64,000 bases of DNA. Origin: Sanderia malayensis. Lineage: Eukaryota; Cnidaria; Scyphozoa; Semaeostomeae; Pelagiidae. The notes below the pieces were generated by a model. It was not told the DNA's origin and did no database searches. It saw only the letters and a list, made by a program, of their open reading frames with translations. Of this stretch, positions 11,784 to 24,390 are shown one piece after another. The stretch spans positions 124,001 through 188,000 of the forward strand of contig RQOL01000528.1 of assembly GCA_013076295.1 (NCBI GenBank), given 5' to 3'. How positions within the stretch are numbered: the first letter of the stretch is position 1; every line of letters begins with the position of its first letter. Position numbers and translations under genes: made by a program.

Positions 11784-14658
11784 ATTATGTTTTTTATCTG
11801 CTTTTACCGTTTTTGCGTGGATTCATGTGTAAATTGTGGGGATGAAGGTTATTTTTCATTACTGAAAATTGCGGGAATGAATCCTCTATTATTGTTTAGT
11901 TATAGCTGTTTTTACGTTGATTCGTGTGTAAATTGTGGGAAGGAACTTTTTTTCATTACTGTCATTTATGTGAATCATGGTTACTTTTCATTAGTGTAAA
12001 TTGTGGGAAAGAATGTCATATTTTTATTTGTTTTAGGTGTATTTATGTTGATTCATGTGTAAGTTGTGGGAATCAATGTCAACTTTCATTAGTGTAAATT
12101 GTTTGAATGAAAATTATCTTCTTTATCTGTTTTTACCGTTTTTGCGTGGATTCATGTGTAAATTGTGGGATTAATTTGATTTTTATTACTGTAACTTGTG
12201 GGAATGAATGTCACTTTCCTCTAGTGCAAATTGCGGGAAAGAACGTTAAATTTTTATCTGTTTTTGCCGTTTTTGCGTGGATTCGTGTGTAAATTGTGGG
12301 AATGAATTTATTTCATTACTGTAATGTGTGGGAATCAATGTTACTTTTCATTAGTGTAATTTGTGGGAAAGAATGCTATATTTTTTAGCTCTTTTTACGT
12401 GGAATAATATGTAAATTGTGGGAATCAATGTCAACTTTTATCAGTCTAAATTGTGGGAATGAATGTCACTTTTCATTAGTGTAAATTGTGGGAATGAATG
12501 CTCTGTTATTGATTATCTTTAGCTATTTTTAACGTTGATTCGTGTGAAAATTGTGGGAATGAATTTTTTTTCATTGCTGTAATTTGTGGGAATGAATGTT
12601 TCTTTTCATTAGTGAAAATTGTGGGATTAAATGTCATGTTTTTGTTAGTTTTAGGTTTACTTATGTTGATTCGAGTTTACGTTGTGGGAATGAATGTTAA
12701 TATGACTGAAAAAAGTAACTAAAAGTGTTTTCACTATTTTTCAGATAGATAAACGTAGATTCACGTGTGAAATGTGGGAATGGGTGTAGATCTTGATCTG
12801 ACATATATTGTGGGAATGAATGTTACTTTTCATTAGTGTAAATTCTGGGAAAGAATGTTATATACTTTTTTGTTCTTTTTACATGGAATAATGTGTAAAT
12901 TGTGGGAATCAATGTCATTTCTCAACAGTCTAAATTGTGGTAATGAATGTTTCTTTTCATTAGTGCAAATTGTGGGAATGAACTTTAAGTTTTTATTAGT
13001 TTTAGGTGTTTTTATGTAGATTCGTGTGTAAGTTGGGGGAATGAAGGTTATGTTTCATTAGTGTAAATTGTGGGAATGAATATTATCTTCTTTATCTGTT
13101 TTTACTGTTTTTGCGTGGGTTCATGTGTAAATTGTGGGGATGAAGGTTATTTTTCATTACTGCAAATTGCGGGAATGAATCCTCTATTATTGTTTAGTTT
13201 TAGCTGTTTTTACGTTGATTCGTGTTTAAATTGTGGGAAGGAATTTTTTTTCATTACTGTCATTTATGTGAATCATGGTTACTTTTCATTAGTATAAATT
13301 GTGGCAAAGAATGTTATATACTTTTTAGCTCTTTTTATGTGGAATAATGTGTAAATTGTGGGAATCAATGTCATTTCTCATCAGTCTAAATTGTGGGAAT
13401 GAATGTCACCTTTCATTAGTGTAAATTGTGGGAATGAAGGTTATTTTTCATTAGTGTAAATTGTAGGAATTAACTTTAAATTTTTTTTAGTTTTAAGTGT
13501 TTTTATGTTGATTCGTGTGTAAGTTGTGGCAATCAATGTCAACTTTCATCAGTCTAAATTGTGGGAATGAATGTCACTTTTCATTAGTGTAAATTGTGGG
13601 AATGAATATTATCTTTTTTATCTGTTTTTGCCGTTTTTGCGTGGATTCGTGTGTAAATTGTGGGAATGAATTTTTTTTCATTACTGTAATGTGTGGAAAT
13701 CAATGTTACTGTTCATTAGTGTAATTTGTGGGAGAGAATGCTATATTTTTTTAGCTCTTTTACGTGGAACAATGTGTAAATTGTGGGAATCAATGTCAAC
13801 TTTCATCAGTCTAAATTGTGGGAATGAATGTCACTTTTCATTAGTGTAAATTGTGGGAATGAATATTTTCTTTTTTATCTCTTTTTACCGTCTTTGTGTG
13901 GATTCATGTGTAAATTGTGGGGATGAAGGTTATTTTTCATTACTGCAAATTGTGGGAATGAATCCTCTATTATTGTTTAGTTTTAACTGTTCTTACGTTG
14001 ATTCGTGTGTAATTTTGTGGGAAGGAATTTTTTTCATTACTGTAATTTATCTGAATCATGGTTACTTTTAATTAGTGTAAATTGTGGGAAAGAATGCTAT
14101 ATACTTTTTACCTTTTTTTACTTGGAATAATGTGTAAATTGTGGGAATCAATGTCATTTCTCAACAGTCTACATTGTGGGAATGAATGTCACCTTTCATT
14201 AGTGTAAATTGTGGGAATGAATGGCAGTTTTCATTAGTGTAAATTGTGGGAAAGAATGTTATATACTTTTTTGTTCTTTTTACATGGAATAATGTGTAAA
14301 TTGTGGGAATCAATGTCATTTCTCAACAGTCTAAATTGTGGTAATGAATGTTTCTTTTCATTAGTGCAAATTGTGGGAATGAACTTTAAGTTTTTATTAG
14401 TTTTAGGTGTTTTTATGTAGATTCGTGTGTAAGTTGTGGGAATGAAGGTTATGTTTCATTAGTGTAAATTGTGGGAATGAATATTATCTTTTTTATCTCT
14501 TTTTACCGTTTTTGCGTGGATCCATGTGTAAATTGTGGGGATGAAGGTTATTTTTCATTACTGCAAATTGTGGAAATAAATGCTCTATTATTGATTAGTT
14601 TTAGCTATTCTTACGTTGATTCGTGTGTAAATTGCGGGAAGGAATTTTTTTCATTACT
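11735..14658 (+). repeat. Mosaic block shared with 19.8-22.7 kb
   Basis: Bases 11,735 to about 12,700 match 19,831 onward at an offset of 8,096. After the 460-bp duplication in the second copy the offset is 8,556 (13,070 with 21,626). It contains a type II branch-CAG marker at 12,675 and a distinctive unit with core GTGGGATTAATTTG at about 12,165. Its last part (14,221-14,460) carries the GGCAG short unit and TTTTTTGTTC long unit also seen at 22,871. Confidence 0.78.
12675..12806 (+). repeat. Branch-CAG marker element 4 (type II)
   Basis: CAG ends at 12744. Type II copies read CAGATAGAT instead of CAGATGGAT and GTAGATCTTGATCTGAC near the end. This copy has GATAAACG rather than GATTAACG. Confidence 0.9.
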
Positions 14659-16340
14659 GTAATTTATGTGAATCATGGTTACTATTCATTAGTGTAAATT
14701 GTGGGAATGAACTTTAAATTTTTATAAGTTTTAAGTGTATTTATGTTGATTCGTGTGTAAGTTGTGGCAATCAATGTCAACTTTCATCAGTCTAAATTGT
14801 GGGAATAAATGTCACTTTTCATTAGTGTAAATTGTGGGAATGAATATTATCTTTTTTATCTGTTTTTGCCGTTTTTGCGTGGATTCGTGTGTAAATTGTG
14901 GGAATGAATTTTTTTTCATTACTGTAATGTGTGGAAATCAATGTTACTGTTCATTAGTGTAATTTGTGGGAGAGAATGCTATATTTTTTTAGCTCTTTTA
15001 CGTGGAACAATGTGTAAATTGTGGGAATCAATGTCAACTTTCATCAGTCTAAATTGTGGGAATGAATGTCACTTTTCATTAGTGTAAATTGTGGGAATGA
15101 ATATTTTCTTTTTTATCTCTTTTTACCGTCTTTGTGTGGATTCATGTGTAAATTGTGGGGATGAACGTTATTTTTCATTACTGCAAATTGTGAGAATGAA
15201 TGCTCTATAATTGATTAGCTTTAGCTGTTTTTAGCGTTTATTCGTGTGGAAAGTGTGGGAATGAATTTTTTTTCATTACTGTAATTTGTGGGAATGAATG
15301 TTTCTTTTCATTAGTGCAAATTGTGGGAATAAATGTCATATTTTTATTAGTTTTAGGTGTATATATGTTGATTCATGTGTAAGTTGTGGGAATCAATGTC
15401 AACTTTCGTCAGTCTAAATTGTGGGAATGAATGTCACTTTTCATTACTGTAAATTGTGGGAATGAATATTATCTCTTTTATCTGTTTTTACCGTTTTTGC
15501 GTGGATTCATGTGTAAATTGTGGGGATGAAGGTTATTTTTCATTACTGCAAATTGTGGGAATGAATCCTCTATTATTGCTTAGTTTTAACTGTTCTTACG
15601 TTGATTCGTGTGTAAATTGTGGGAAGGAATTTTTTTTTCATTACTGTAATTTATGTGAATCATGGTTACTTTTCATTAGTATAAATTGTGGGAAAGAATG
15701 CTATATACTTTTTAGCTCTTTTTATGTGGAATAATGTGTAAATTGTGGGAATCAATGTCATTTCTCAACAGTCTAAATTGTGGGAATGAATGTCACTTTT
15801 CATTAGTGTAAATTGTGGGAATGAAGGTTATTTTTCATTAGTGTAAATTGTGGGAATGAATATTATCTTTTTTATCTGTTTTTACCGTTTTTGCATGGAT
15901 TCATGTGTAAATTGTGGGGATGAAGGTTATTTTTCATTACTGTAATTTGTGGGAATGAATGTTTCTTTTCATTAGTGCAAATTGTGGGAATAAATGTCAT
16001 ATTTTTATTAGTTTTAGGTGTATATATGTTGATTCATGTGTAAGTTGTGGGAATCAATGTCAACTTTCGTCAGTCTAAATTGTGGGAATGAATGTCACTT
16101 TTCATTACTGTAAATTGTGGGAATGAATATTATCTCTTTTATCTGTTTTTACCGTTTTTGCGTGGATTCATGTGTAATTTGTGGGGATGAAGGTTATTTT
16201 TCATTACTGCAAATTGTGGGAATGAATCCTCTATTATTGCTTAGTTTTAACTGTTCTTACGTTGATTCGTGTGTAAATTGTGGGAAGGAATTTTTTTTTC
16301 ATTACTGTAATTTATGTGAATCATGGTTACTTTTCATTAG
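14659..16340 (+). repeat. Module as at 1-990, with 661-bp tandem duplication
   Basis: The first kilobase repeats bases 1-990. An internal segment starting about 15,275 is repeated from about 15,936 at an offset of 661 (15,456 with 16,117; 15,280 with 15,941). The match runs to about 16,340, where the second copy changes to GGGATAGAATGC. The second copy differs in places, for example TGTAATTTGTGGGG for TGTAAATTGTGGGG at about 16,170. Confidence 0.8.
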
Positions 16341-18089
16341 TGTAAATTGTGGGATAGAATGCTATATTTTTTTTAGCTGTTTTTACGTAGAATAATGTGT
16401 AAATTGTGGGAATCAATGTCAACTTTCATCAGTCTAAATTGTCCGAATGAATGTCACTTTTCATTAGTGCAAATTGTGGGAATGAATATTATTTTCTTTG
16501 TCTGTTTTTACCGTTTTTGCGTGGATTCACGTGTAAGTTGTGGGGATGAAGGTTCTTTTTCATTGCTGCAAATTGTGGGAATGAATGCTCTATTATTGTT
16601 TAGTTTTAGCTGTTCTTACGTTGATTCGTGTGTAGATTGTGGGAAGGAATTTTTTTTCATTACTGTAATTTATGTAATCAATGTCAACTTTCATCAGTGT
16701 AAATTGTGGCAATGAATGTCACTTGTCATTAGTGTAAATGTTGGGAATGAATATCATCTTTTTTATCTGTTTTTGCCGTTTTTGCGTGGATTCGTGTGTA
16801 AATTGTCGGAATGAATTTTTTTTCATTATTGTAATGCGTGGAAATCAATGTCAACTTTCATCAGTCTAAATTGTGCGAATGAATGTCACTTTTTATTAGT
16901 GTAAACTGTGCGTGTGAATGATCCATTATTGATTAGCTTTGGCTGTTTTTAACGTTGATTCGTGTGGATATTGTGAGAATGAATTTTTTTTCATTACTGT
17001 AATTTGTGGGAATGAATGTTTATTTTCATTAGTGCAAATTGTGGGAATAAATGTCATATTTTTATTAGTTTTAGGTTTACTTATGTTGATTCGTGTGTAC
17101 ATTGTGGGAATGAATGTTAATATGACTGAAAAAAGTAACTAAAAGTGTTTTCACTATTTTTCAGATGGATTAACGTAGATTCACGTGTGAAATGTGGGAA
17201 TGGGTGTAAATCTTCAACTGACAAAACTTGTGGGAATGAATGTTACTTTTCATTAGTGTAAATTGTTGGAAAGAATGTTATATACTTTTTAGCTCTTTTT
17301 ACATGGAATAATGTGTAAATTGCGGGAATCGATGTCATTTCTCAACAGTCTAAATTGTGGGTATGAATGTTTCTTTTCATTAGTGCAAATTGTGGGAATG
17401 AACTTTAAGTTTTTATTAGTTTTAGGTGTTTTTATGTTGATTCGTGTGTAAATTGTAGAATTGAAGGTTATTTTTCATTAGTGCAAATGGTGGGAATGAA
17501 TATTATCTTTTTTATCTCTTTTTACCGTTTTTGCGTGGATCTATGTGTAAATTGTGGGGATGAAGGTTATTTTTCATTACTGCAAATTGTGGAAATAAAT
17601 GCTCTATTATTGATTAGTTTTAGCTGTTCTTACGTTGATTCGTGTGTAAATTGCGGGAAGGAATTTTTTTCATTACTGTAATTTATGTGAATCATGGTTA
17701 CTATTCATTAGTGTAAATTGTGGGAATGAACTTTAAATTTTTATTAGTTTTAAGTGTATTTATGTTGATTCGTGTGTAAGTTGTGGCAATCAATGTCAAC
17801 TTTCATCAGTCTAAATTGTGGGAATGAATGTCACTTTTCATTAGTGTAAATTGTGGGAATGAATATTATCTTTTTTATCTGTTTTTGCCGTTTTTGCGTG
17901 GATTCGTGTGTAAATTGTGGGAATGAATTTTTTTTCATTACTGTAATGTGTGGAAATCAATGTTACTGTTCATTAGTGTAATTTGTGGGAGAGAATGCTA
18001 TATTTTTTTAGCTCTTTTTACGTGGAACAATGTGTAAATTGTGGGAATCAATGTCAACTTTCATCAGTCTAAATTGTGGGAATGAATGT
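16341..18089 (+). repeat. Mosaic block related to 29.4-30.5 kb and 14.5-15.0 kb
   Basis: Bases about 16,735-17,480 match about 29,756-30,500 at an offset of 13,021, including a type I branch-CAG marker. Bases 17,480 to about 18,090 follow the order of 14,470-15,090. The TGTCCGAATG core variant near 16,441 is shared with about 28,974 and 44,551. Confidence 0.72.
17095..17226 (+). repeat. Branch-CAG marker element 5 (type I)
   Basis: CAG ends at 17164. The tail reads CTTCAACTGACAAAAC, a private change. Confidence 0.9.
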
Positions 18090-19500
18090 CACTTTTCATT
18101 AGTGTAAATTGTGGGAATGAATTTTTATCTTCTTTGTCTGTTTTTCCCATTTTTGCGTGGATACATGTGCAAATTGTGGGGATGAAGGTTATTTTTCATT
18201 ACTGCAAATTGTGGGAATGAAAGTCATATTTTTATCTCTTTTTGCCGTTTTTGCGTGGATTCGTGTGTAAAGTGGGAATAAATGTCATTTTTTTATTAGT
18301 TTTAGCTGTTCTTACATTGAATCGTGTGTAAATTCCGGGAAGGAATTTTTTTGCATTACATAATTTATGTGAATCATGGTTACCTTTCATTTGTGTAAAT
18401 TGTGGGAAAGAATGCTATATTTTTTTAGCTCTTTTTACGTGGAATAATGTGTAAATTGTGGGAATCAATTTCAACTTTCATCAGTCTAAATTGTGGGAAT
18501 GAATGTCACTTTTCATTAGTGCAAATTGTGGGAATGAATATTATCTTCTTTGTCTGTTTTTACCGTTTTTGCGTGGATTCACGTGTAAGTTGTGGGGATG
18601 AAGGTTCTTTTTCATTGCTGCAAATTGTGGGAATTGATGCTCTATTATTGTTTAGTTTTAGCTGTTCTTACGTTGATTCGTGTGTAGATTGTGAAAAGGA
18701 ATTTTTTTTCATTACTGTAATTTATGTGAATTATGGTTACTTTTCATTAGTGTAAATTGTGGGAATGAATTTTTTTCATTACTGTAATGTGTGGGAATCA
18801 ATGTTACTTTTCATTAGTGTAAATTGTGGGAAAGAATGCTATTTTTTTAGCTCTTTTTACGGGGAATAATATGTAAATTGTGGGAATCAATGTCAACCTT
18901 CATCAGTGTAAATTGTGGCAATGAATGTCACTTGTCATTAGTGTAAATGGTGGGAATGAATATCATCTTTTTTATCTGTTTTTGCCGTTTTTGCGTGGAT
19001 TCGTGTGTAAATTGTCGGAATGAATTTTTTTTCATTATTGTAATGTGTGGAAATCAATGTCAACTTTCATCAGTCTAAATTGTGCGAATGAATGTCACTT
19101 TTTATTAGTGTAAACTGTGCGTGTGAATGCTCCATTATTGATTAGCTTTGGCTGTTTTTAACGTTGATTCGTGTGGATATTGTGAGAATGATTTTTTTTC
19201 ATTACTGTAATTTGTGGGAATGAATGTTTATTTTCATTAGTGCAAATTGTGGGAATAAATGTCATATTTTTATTAGTTTTAGGTTTACTTATGTTGATTC
19301 GTGTGTACATTGTGGGAATGAATGTTAATATGACTGAAAAAAGTAACTAAAAGTGTTTTCACTATTTTTCAGATGGATTAACGTAGATTCACGTGTGAAA
19401 TGTGGGAATGGGTGTAAATCTTGAACTGACAAAAGTTGTGGGAATGAATGTTACTTTTCATTAGTGTAAACTGTTGGAAAGAATGTTATATACTTTTTAG
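18090..19500 (+). repeat. Module copied from the 2.9-kb higher-order repeat
   Basis: Matches about 8,920-10,330 at an offset of 9,172 and about 2,885-4,300 at about 15,206 (for example 18,447 with 9,275 and 3,241). It includes the CCGGGAAGGAA variant and a type I marker. It is separated from the tandem series by about 6 kb of other modules. Confidence 0.8.
19303..19434 (+). repeat. Branch-CAG marker element 6 (type I)
   Basis: CAG ends at 19372. Standard type I sequence, in the module copied from 8.9-10.3 kb, but without the GACTAAAA variant of element 3. Confidence 0.9.
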
Positions 19501-19940
19501 CTCTTTTTATGTGGAATAATGTGTAAATTGTGGGAATCAATGTCATTTCTCAACAGTCTAAATTGTGGGAATGAATGTCACCTTTCATTAGTGTAAATTG
19601 TGGGAATGAAGGTTATTTTTCATTAGTGTAAATTGTGGGAATGAATATTATCTTTTTTATCTGTTTTTACCGTTTTTGCGTGGATTCATGTGTAAATTGT
19701 GAGGATGAAGGTTATTTTTCCTTACTGCAAATTGCGGGAATGAATCTTCTATTATTGTTTAGTTTTAGCTGTTCTTACGTGGATTCATGTGTAAATTGTT
19801 GGGATGAAGGTTATTTTTTATGACTTTAAATTGTGGGAATGAATGATTCTTTTCATTCGTGCACATTGTGGGAATGAATATTATGTTTTTTATCTGCTTT
19901 TACCGTTTTTGCGTGGATTCATGTGTAAATTGTGGGGATG

Positions 19941-20400
19941 AAGGTTATTTTTCATTACTGAAAATTGCGGGAATGAATCCTCTATTATTGTTTAGTTATA
20001 GCTGTTTTTACGTTGATTCGTGTGTAAATTGTGGGAAGGAACTTTTTTTCATTACTGTCATTTATGTGAATCATGGTTACTTTTCATTAGTGTAAATTGT
20101 GGGAAAGAATGTCATATTTTTATTAGTTTTAGGTGTATTTATGTTGATTCATGTGTAAGTTGTGGGAATCAATGTCAACTTTCATTAGTGTAAATTGTTT
20201 GAATGAAAATTATCTTCTTTATCTGTTTTTACCGTTTTTGCGTGGATTCATGTGTAAATTGTGGGATTAATTTGATTTTTATTACTGTAACTTGTGGGAA
20301 TGAATGTCACTTTCCTCTAGTGCAAATTGCGGGAAAGAACGTTAAATTTTTATCTGTTTTTGCCGTTTTTGCGTGGATTCGTGTGTAAATTGTGGGAATG
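19941..20400 (+). repeat. 460-bp tandem duplication, first copy
   Basis: Starts AAGGTTATTTTTCATTACTG and is followed directly by a second copy. The two read identically wherever I compared them line by line. The junction lies in the GGGAATGAA core. Confidence 0.9.
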
Positions 20401-20860
20401 AAGGTTATTTTTCATTACTGAAAATTGCGGGAATGAATCCTCTATTATTGTTTAGTTATAGCTGTTTTTACGTTGATTCGTGTGTAAATTGTGGGAAGGA
20501 ACTTTTTTTCATTACTGTCATTTATGTGAATCATGGTTACTTTTCATTAGTGTAAATTGTGGGAAAGAATGTCATATTTTTATTAGTTTTAGGTGTATTT
20601 ATGTTGATTCATGTGTAAGTTGTGGGAATCAATGTCAACTTTCATTAGTGTAAATTGTTTGAATGAAAATTATCTTCTTTATCTGTTTTTACCGTTTTTG
20701 CGTGGATTCATGTGTAAATTGTGGGATTAATTTGATTTTTATTACTGTAACTTGTGGGAATGAATGTCACTTTCCTCTAGTGCAAATTGCGGGAAAGAAC
20801 GTTAAATTTTTATCTGTTTTTGCCGTTTTTGCGTGGATTCGTGTGTAAATTGTGGGAATG
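20401..20860 (+). repeat. 460-bp tandem duplication, second copy
   Basis: Exact-looking repeat of 19,941-20,400, absent from the related block at 11.8-12.3 kb. It is therefore a recent duplication. After it the sequence continues into GAATTTATTTCATTACTG, as in the related block at about 12,302. Confidence 0.9.
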
Positions 20861-21230
20861 AATTTATTTCATTACTGTAATGTGTGGGAATCAATGTTAC
20901 TTTTCATTAGTGTAATTTGTGGGAAAGAATGCTATATTTTTTAGCTCTTTTTACGTGGAATAATATGTAAATTGTGGGAATCAATGTCAACTTTTATCAG
21001 TCTAAATTGTGGGAATGAATGTCACTTTTCATTAGTGTAAATTGTGGGAATGAATGCTCTGTTATTGATTAGCTGTAGCTATTTTTAACGTTGATTCGTG
21101 TGGAAATTGTGGGAATGAATTTTTTTTCATTACTGTAATTTGTGGGAATGAATGTTTCTTTTCATTAGTGAAAATTGTGGGATTAAATGTCATGTTTTTG
21201 TTAGTTTTAGGTTTACTTATGTTGATTCGA

Positions 21231-21362
21231 GTGTACGTTGTGGGAATGAATGTTAATATGACTGAAAAAAGTATCTAAAAGTGTTTTCACTATTTTTCAG
21301 ATAGATTAACGTAGATTCACGTGTGAAATGTGGGAATGGGTGTAGATCTTGATCTGACATAT
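21231..21362 (+). repeat. Branch-CAG marker element 7 (type II)
   Basis: CAG ends at 21300. The branch-like segment reads GTATCTAAAAG instead of GTAACTAAAAG; CTAA is kept. Confidence 0.9.
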
Positions 21363-21389
21363 ATTGTGGGAATGAATGTTACTTTTCAT

Positions 21390-22889
21390 TAGTGTAAATT
21401 CTGGGAAAGAATGTTATATACTTTTTTGTTCTTTTTACATGGAATAATGTGTAAATTGTGGGAATCAATGTCATTTCTCAACAGTCTAAATTGTGGAATT
21501 GAATGTTTCTTTTCATTAGTGCAAATTGTGGGAATGAACTTTAAGTTTTTATTAGTTTTAGGTGTTTTTATGTAGATTCGTGTGTAAGTTGTGGGAATGA
21601 AGGTTATGTTTCATTAGTGTAAATTGTGGGAATGAATATTATCTTCTTTATCTGTTTTTACTGTTTTTGCGTGGGTTCATGTGTAAATTGTGGGGATGAA
21701 GGTTATTTTTCATTACTGCAAATTGCGGGAATGAATCCTCTATTATTGTTTAGTTTTAGCTGTTTTTACGTTGATTCGTGTTTAAATTGTGGGAAGGAAT
21801 TTTTTTTCATTACTGTCATTTATGTGAATCATGGTTACTTTTCATTAGTATAAATTGTGGCAAAGAATGCTATATACTTTTTAGCTCTTTTTATGTGGAA
21901 TAATGTGTAAATTGTGGGAATCAATGTCATTTCTCATCAGTCTAAATTGTGGGAATGAATGTCACCTTTCATTAGTGTAAATTGTGGGAATGAAGGTTAT
22001 TTTTCATTAGTGTAAATTGTAGGAATTAACTTTAAATTTTTTTAGTTTTAAGTGTATTTATGTTGATTCGTGTGTAAGTTGTGGCAATCAATGTCAACTT
22101 TCATCAGTCTAAATTGTGGGAATGAATGTCACATTTCATTAGGGTAAATTGTGGGAATGAATATTATCTTCTTTGTCTGTTTTTCCCATTTTTGCGTGGA
22201 TACATGTGCAAATTGTGGGGACGAAGGTTATTTTTCATTACTGCAAATTGTGGGAATGAAAGTCATATTTTTATCTCTTTTTGCCGTTTTTGCGTGGATT
22301 CGTGTGTAAATTGTTTGAATGAATTTTTTTTCACTACTGTAATGCGTGGAAATCAATGTTACTGTTCATTAGTGTAATTTGTGGGAAAGAATGCTATATT
22401 TTTTTTAGCTCTTTTTACGTGGAACAATGTGTAAATTGTGGGAATCAATGTCAACTTTCATCAGTCTAAATTGTGGGAATGAATGTCACTTTTCATTAGG
22501 GTAAATTGAGGGAATGAATATTATCTTTTTTATCTCTTTTTACCGTTTTTGCGTGGATTCATGTGTAAATTGTGGGGATGAAGGTTATTTTTCATTACTG
22601 CAAATTGTGGGAATGAATCCTCTATTATTGTTTAGTTTTAACTGTTCTTACGTTCATTCGTGTGTAATTTTGTGGGAAGGAATTTTTTTCATTACTGTAA
22701 TTTATCTGAATCATGGTTACTTTTAATTAGTGTAAATTGTGGGAAAGAATGCTATATACTTTTTACCTTTTTTTACTTGGAATAATGTGTAAATTGTGGG
22801 AATCAATGTCATTTCTCAACAGTCTACATTGTGGGAATGAATGTCACCTTTCATTAGTGTAAATTGTGGGAATGAATGGCAGTTTTCAT
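21390..22889 (+). repeat. 1.5-kb tandem duplication, first copy
   Basis: Equivalent points 21,626 and 23,126, and 22,514 and 24,015, give a 1,500-1,501-bp period. The copy holds a TTTTTTGTTC long unit, LA and LB units, a GTAGGAATTAAC variant and a GTAATTTTGTGGG variant. The left limit is where the GTTACTTTTC short unit at 21,378 gives way to shared sequence. Confidence 0.85.
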
Positions 22890-24390
22890 TAGTGTAAATT
22901 GTGGGAAAGAATGTTATATACTTTTTTGTTCTTTTTACATGGAATAATGTGTAAATTGTGGGAATCAATGTCATTTCTCAACAGTCTAAATTGTGGTAAT
23001 GAATGTTTCTTTTCATTAGTGCAAATTGTGGGAATGAACTTTAAGTTTTTATTAGTTTTAGGTGTTTTTATGTAGATTCGTGTGTAAGTTGTGGGAATGA
23101 AGGTTATGTTTCATTAGTGTAAATTGTGGGAATGAATATTATCTTCTTTATCTGTTTTTACTGTTTTTGCGTGGGTTCATGTGTAAATTGTGGGGATGAA
23201 GGTTATTTTTCATTACTGCAAATTGCGGGAATGAATCCTCTATTATTGTTTAGTTTTAGCTGTTTTTACGTTGATTCGTGTTTAAATTGTGGGAAGGAAT
23301 TTTTTTTCATTACTGTCATTTATGTGAATCATGGTTACTTTTCATTAGTATAAATTGTGGCAAAGAATGCTATATACTTTTTAGCTCTTTTTATGTGGAA
23401 TAATGTGTAAATTGTGGGAATCAATGTCATTTCTCATCAGTCTAAATTGTGGGAATGAATGTCACCTTTCATTAGTGTAAATTGTGGGAATGAAGGTTAT
23501 TTTTCATTAGTGTAAATTGTAGGAATTAACTTTAAATTTTTTTTAGTTTTAAGTGTATTTATGTTGATTCGTGTGTAAGTTGTGGCAATCAATGTCAACT
23601 TTCATCAGTCTAAATTGTGGGAATGAATGTCACATTTCATTAGGGTAAATTGTGGGAATGAATATTATCTTCTTTGTCTGTTTTTCCCATTTTTGCGTGG
23701 ATACATGTGCAAATTGTGGGGATGAAGGTTATTTTTCATTACTGCAAATTGTGGGAATGAAAGTCATATTTTTTTCTGTTTTTGCCGTTTTTGCGTGGAT
23801 TCGTGTGTAAATTGTTTGAATGAATTTTTTTTCACTACTGTAATGCGTGGAAATCAATGTTACTGTTCATTAGTGTAATTTGTGGGAAAGAATGCTATAT
23901 TTTTTTTTGCTCTTTTTACGTGGAACAATGTGTAAATTGTGGGAATCAATGTCAACTTTCATCAGTCTAAATTGTGGGAATGAATGTCACTTTTCATTAG
24001 GGTAAATTGAGGGAATGAATATTATCTTTTTTATCTCTTTTTACCGTTTTTGCGTGGATTCATGTGTAAATTGTGGGGATGAAGGTTATTTTTCATTACT
24101 GCAAATTGTGGGAATGAATCCTCTATTATTGTTTAGTTTTAACTGTTCTTACGTTGATTCGTGTGTAATTTTGTGGGAAGGAATTTTTTTCATTACTGTA
24201 ATTTATCTGAATCATGGTTACTTTTAATTAGTGTAAATTGTGGGAAAGAATGCTATATACTTTTTACCTTTTTTTACTTGGAATAATGTGTAAATTGTGG
24301 GAATCAATGTCATTTCTCAACAGTCTACATTGTGGGAATGAATGTCACCTTTCATTAGTGTAAATTGTGGGAATGAATGGCAGTTTTCAT
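22890..24390 (+). repeat. 1.5-kb tandem duplication, second copy
   Basis: Repeat of 21,390-22,889 with few changes, such as T-run length at about 23,540 and TTTTTTCTGTTTTTGCC for TTTTTATCTCTTTTTGCC near 23,770. It ends near 24,390 at a GGCAG short unit. Confidence 0.85.

Larger units (their letters stand above)
19501..21389 (+). repeat. Mosaic block paired with 11.4-12.85 kb
   Basis: Matches 11,405 onward at an offset of 8,096, interrupted by the 460-bp tandem duplication annotated separately, after which the offset is 8,556. Includes a type II branch-CAG marker at 21,231. Confidence 0.8.
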
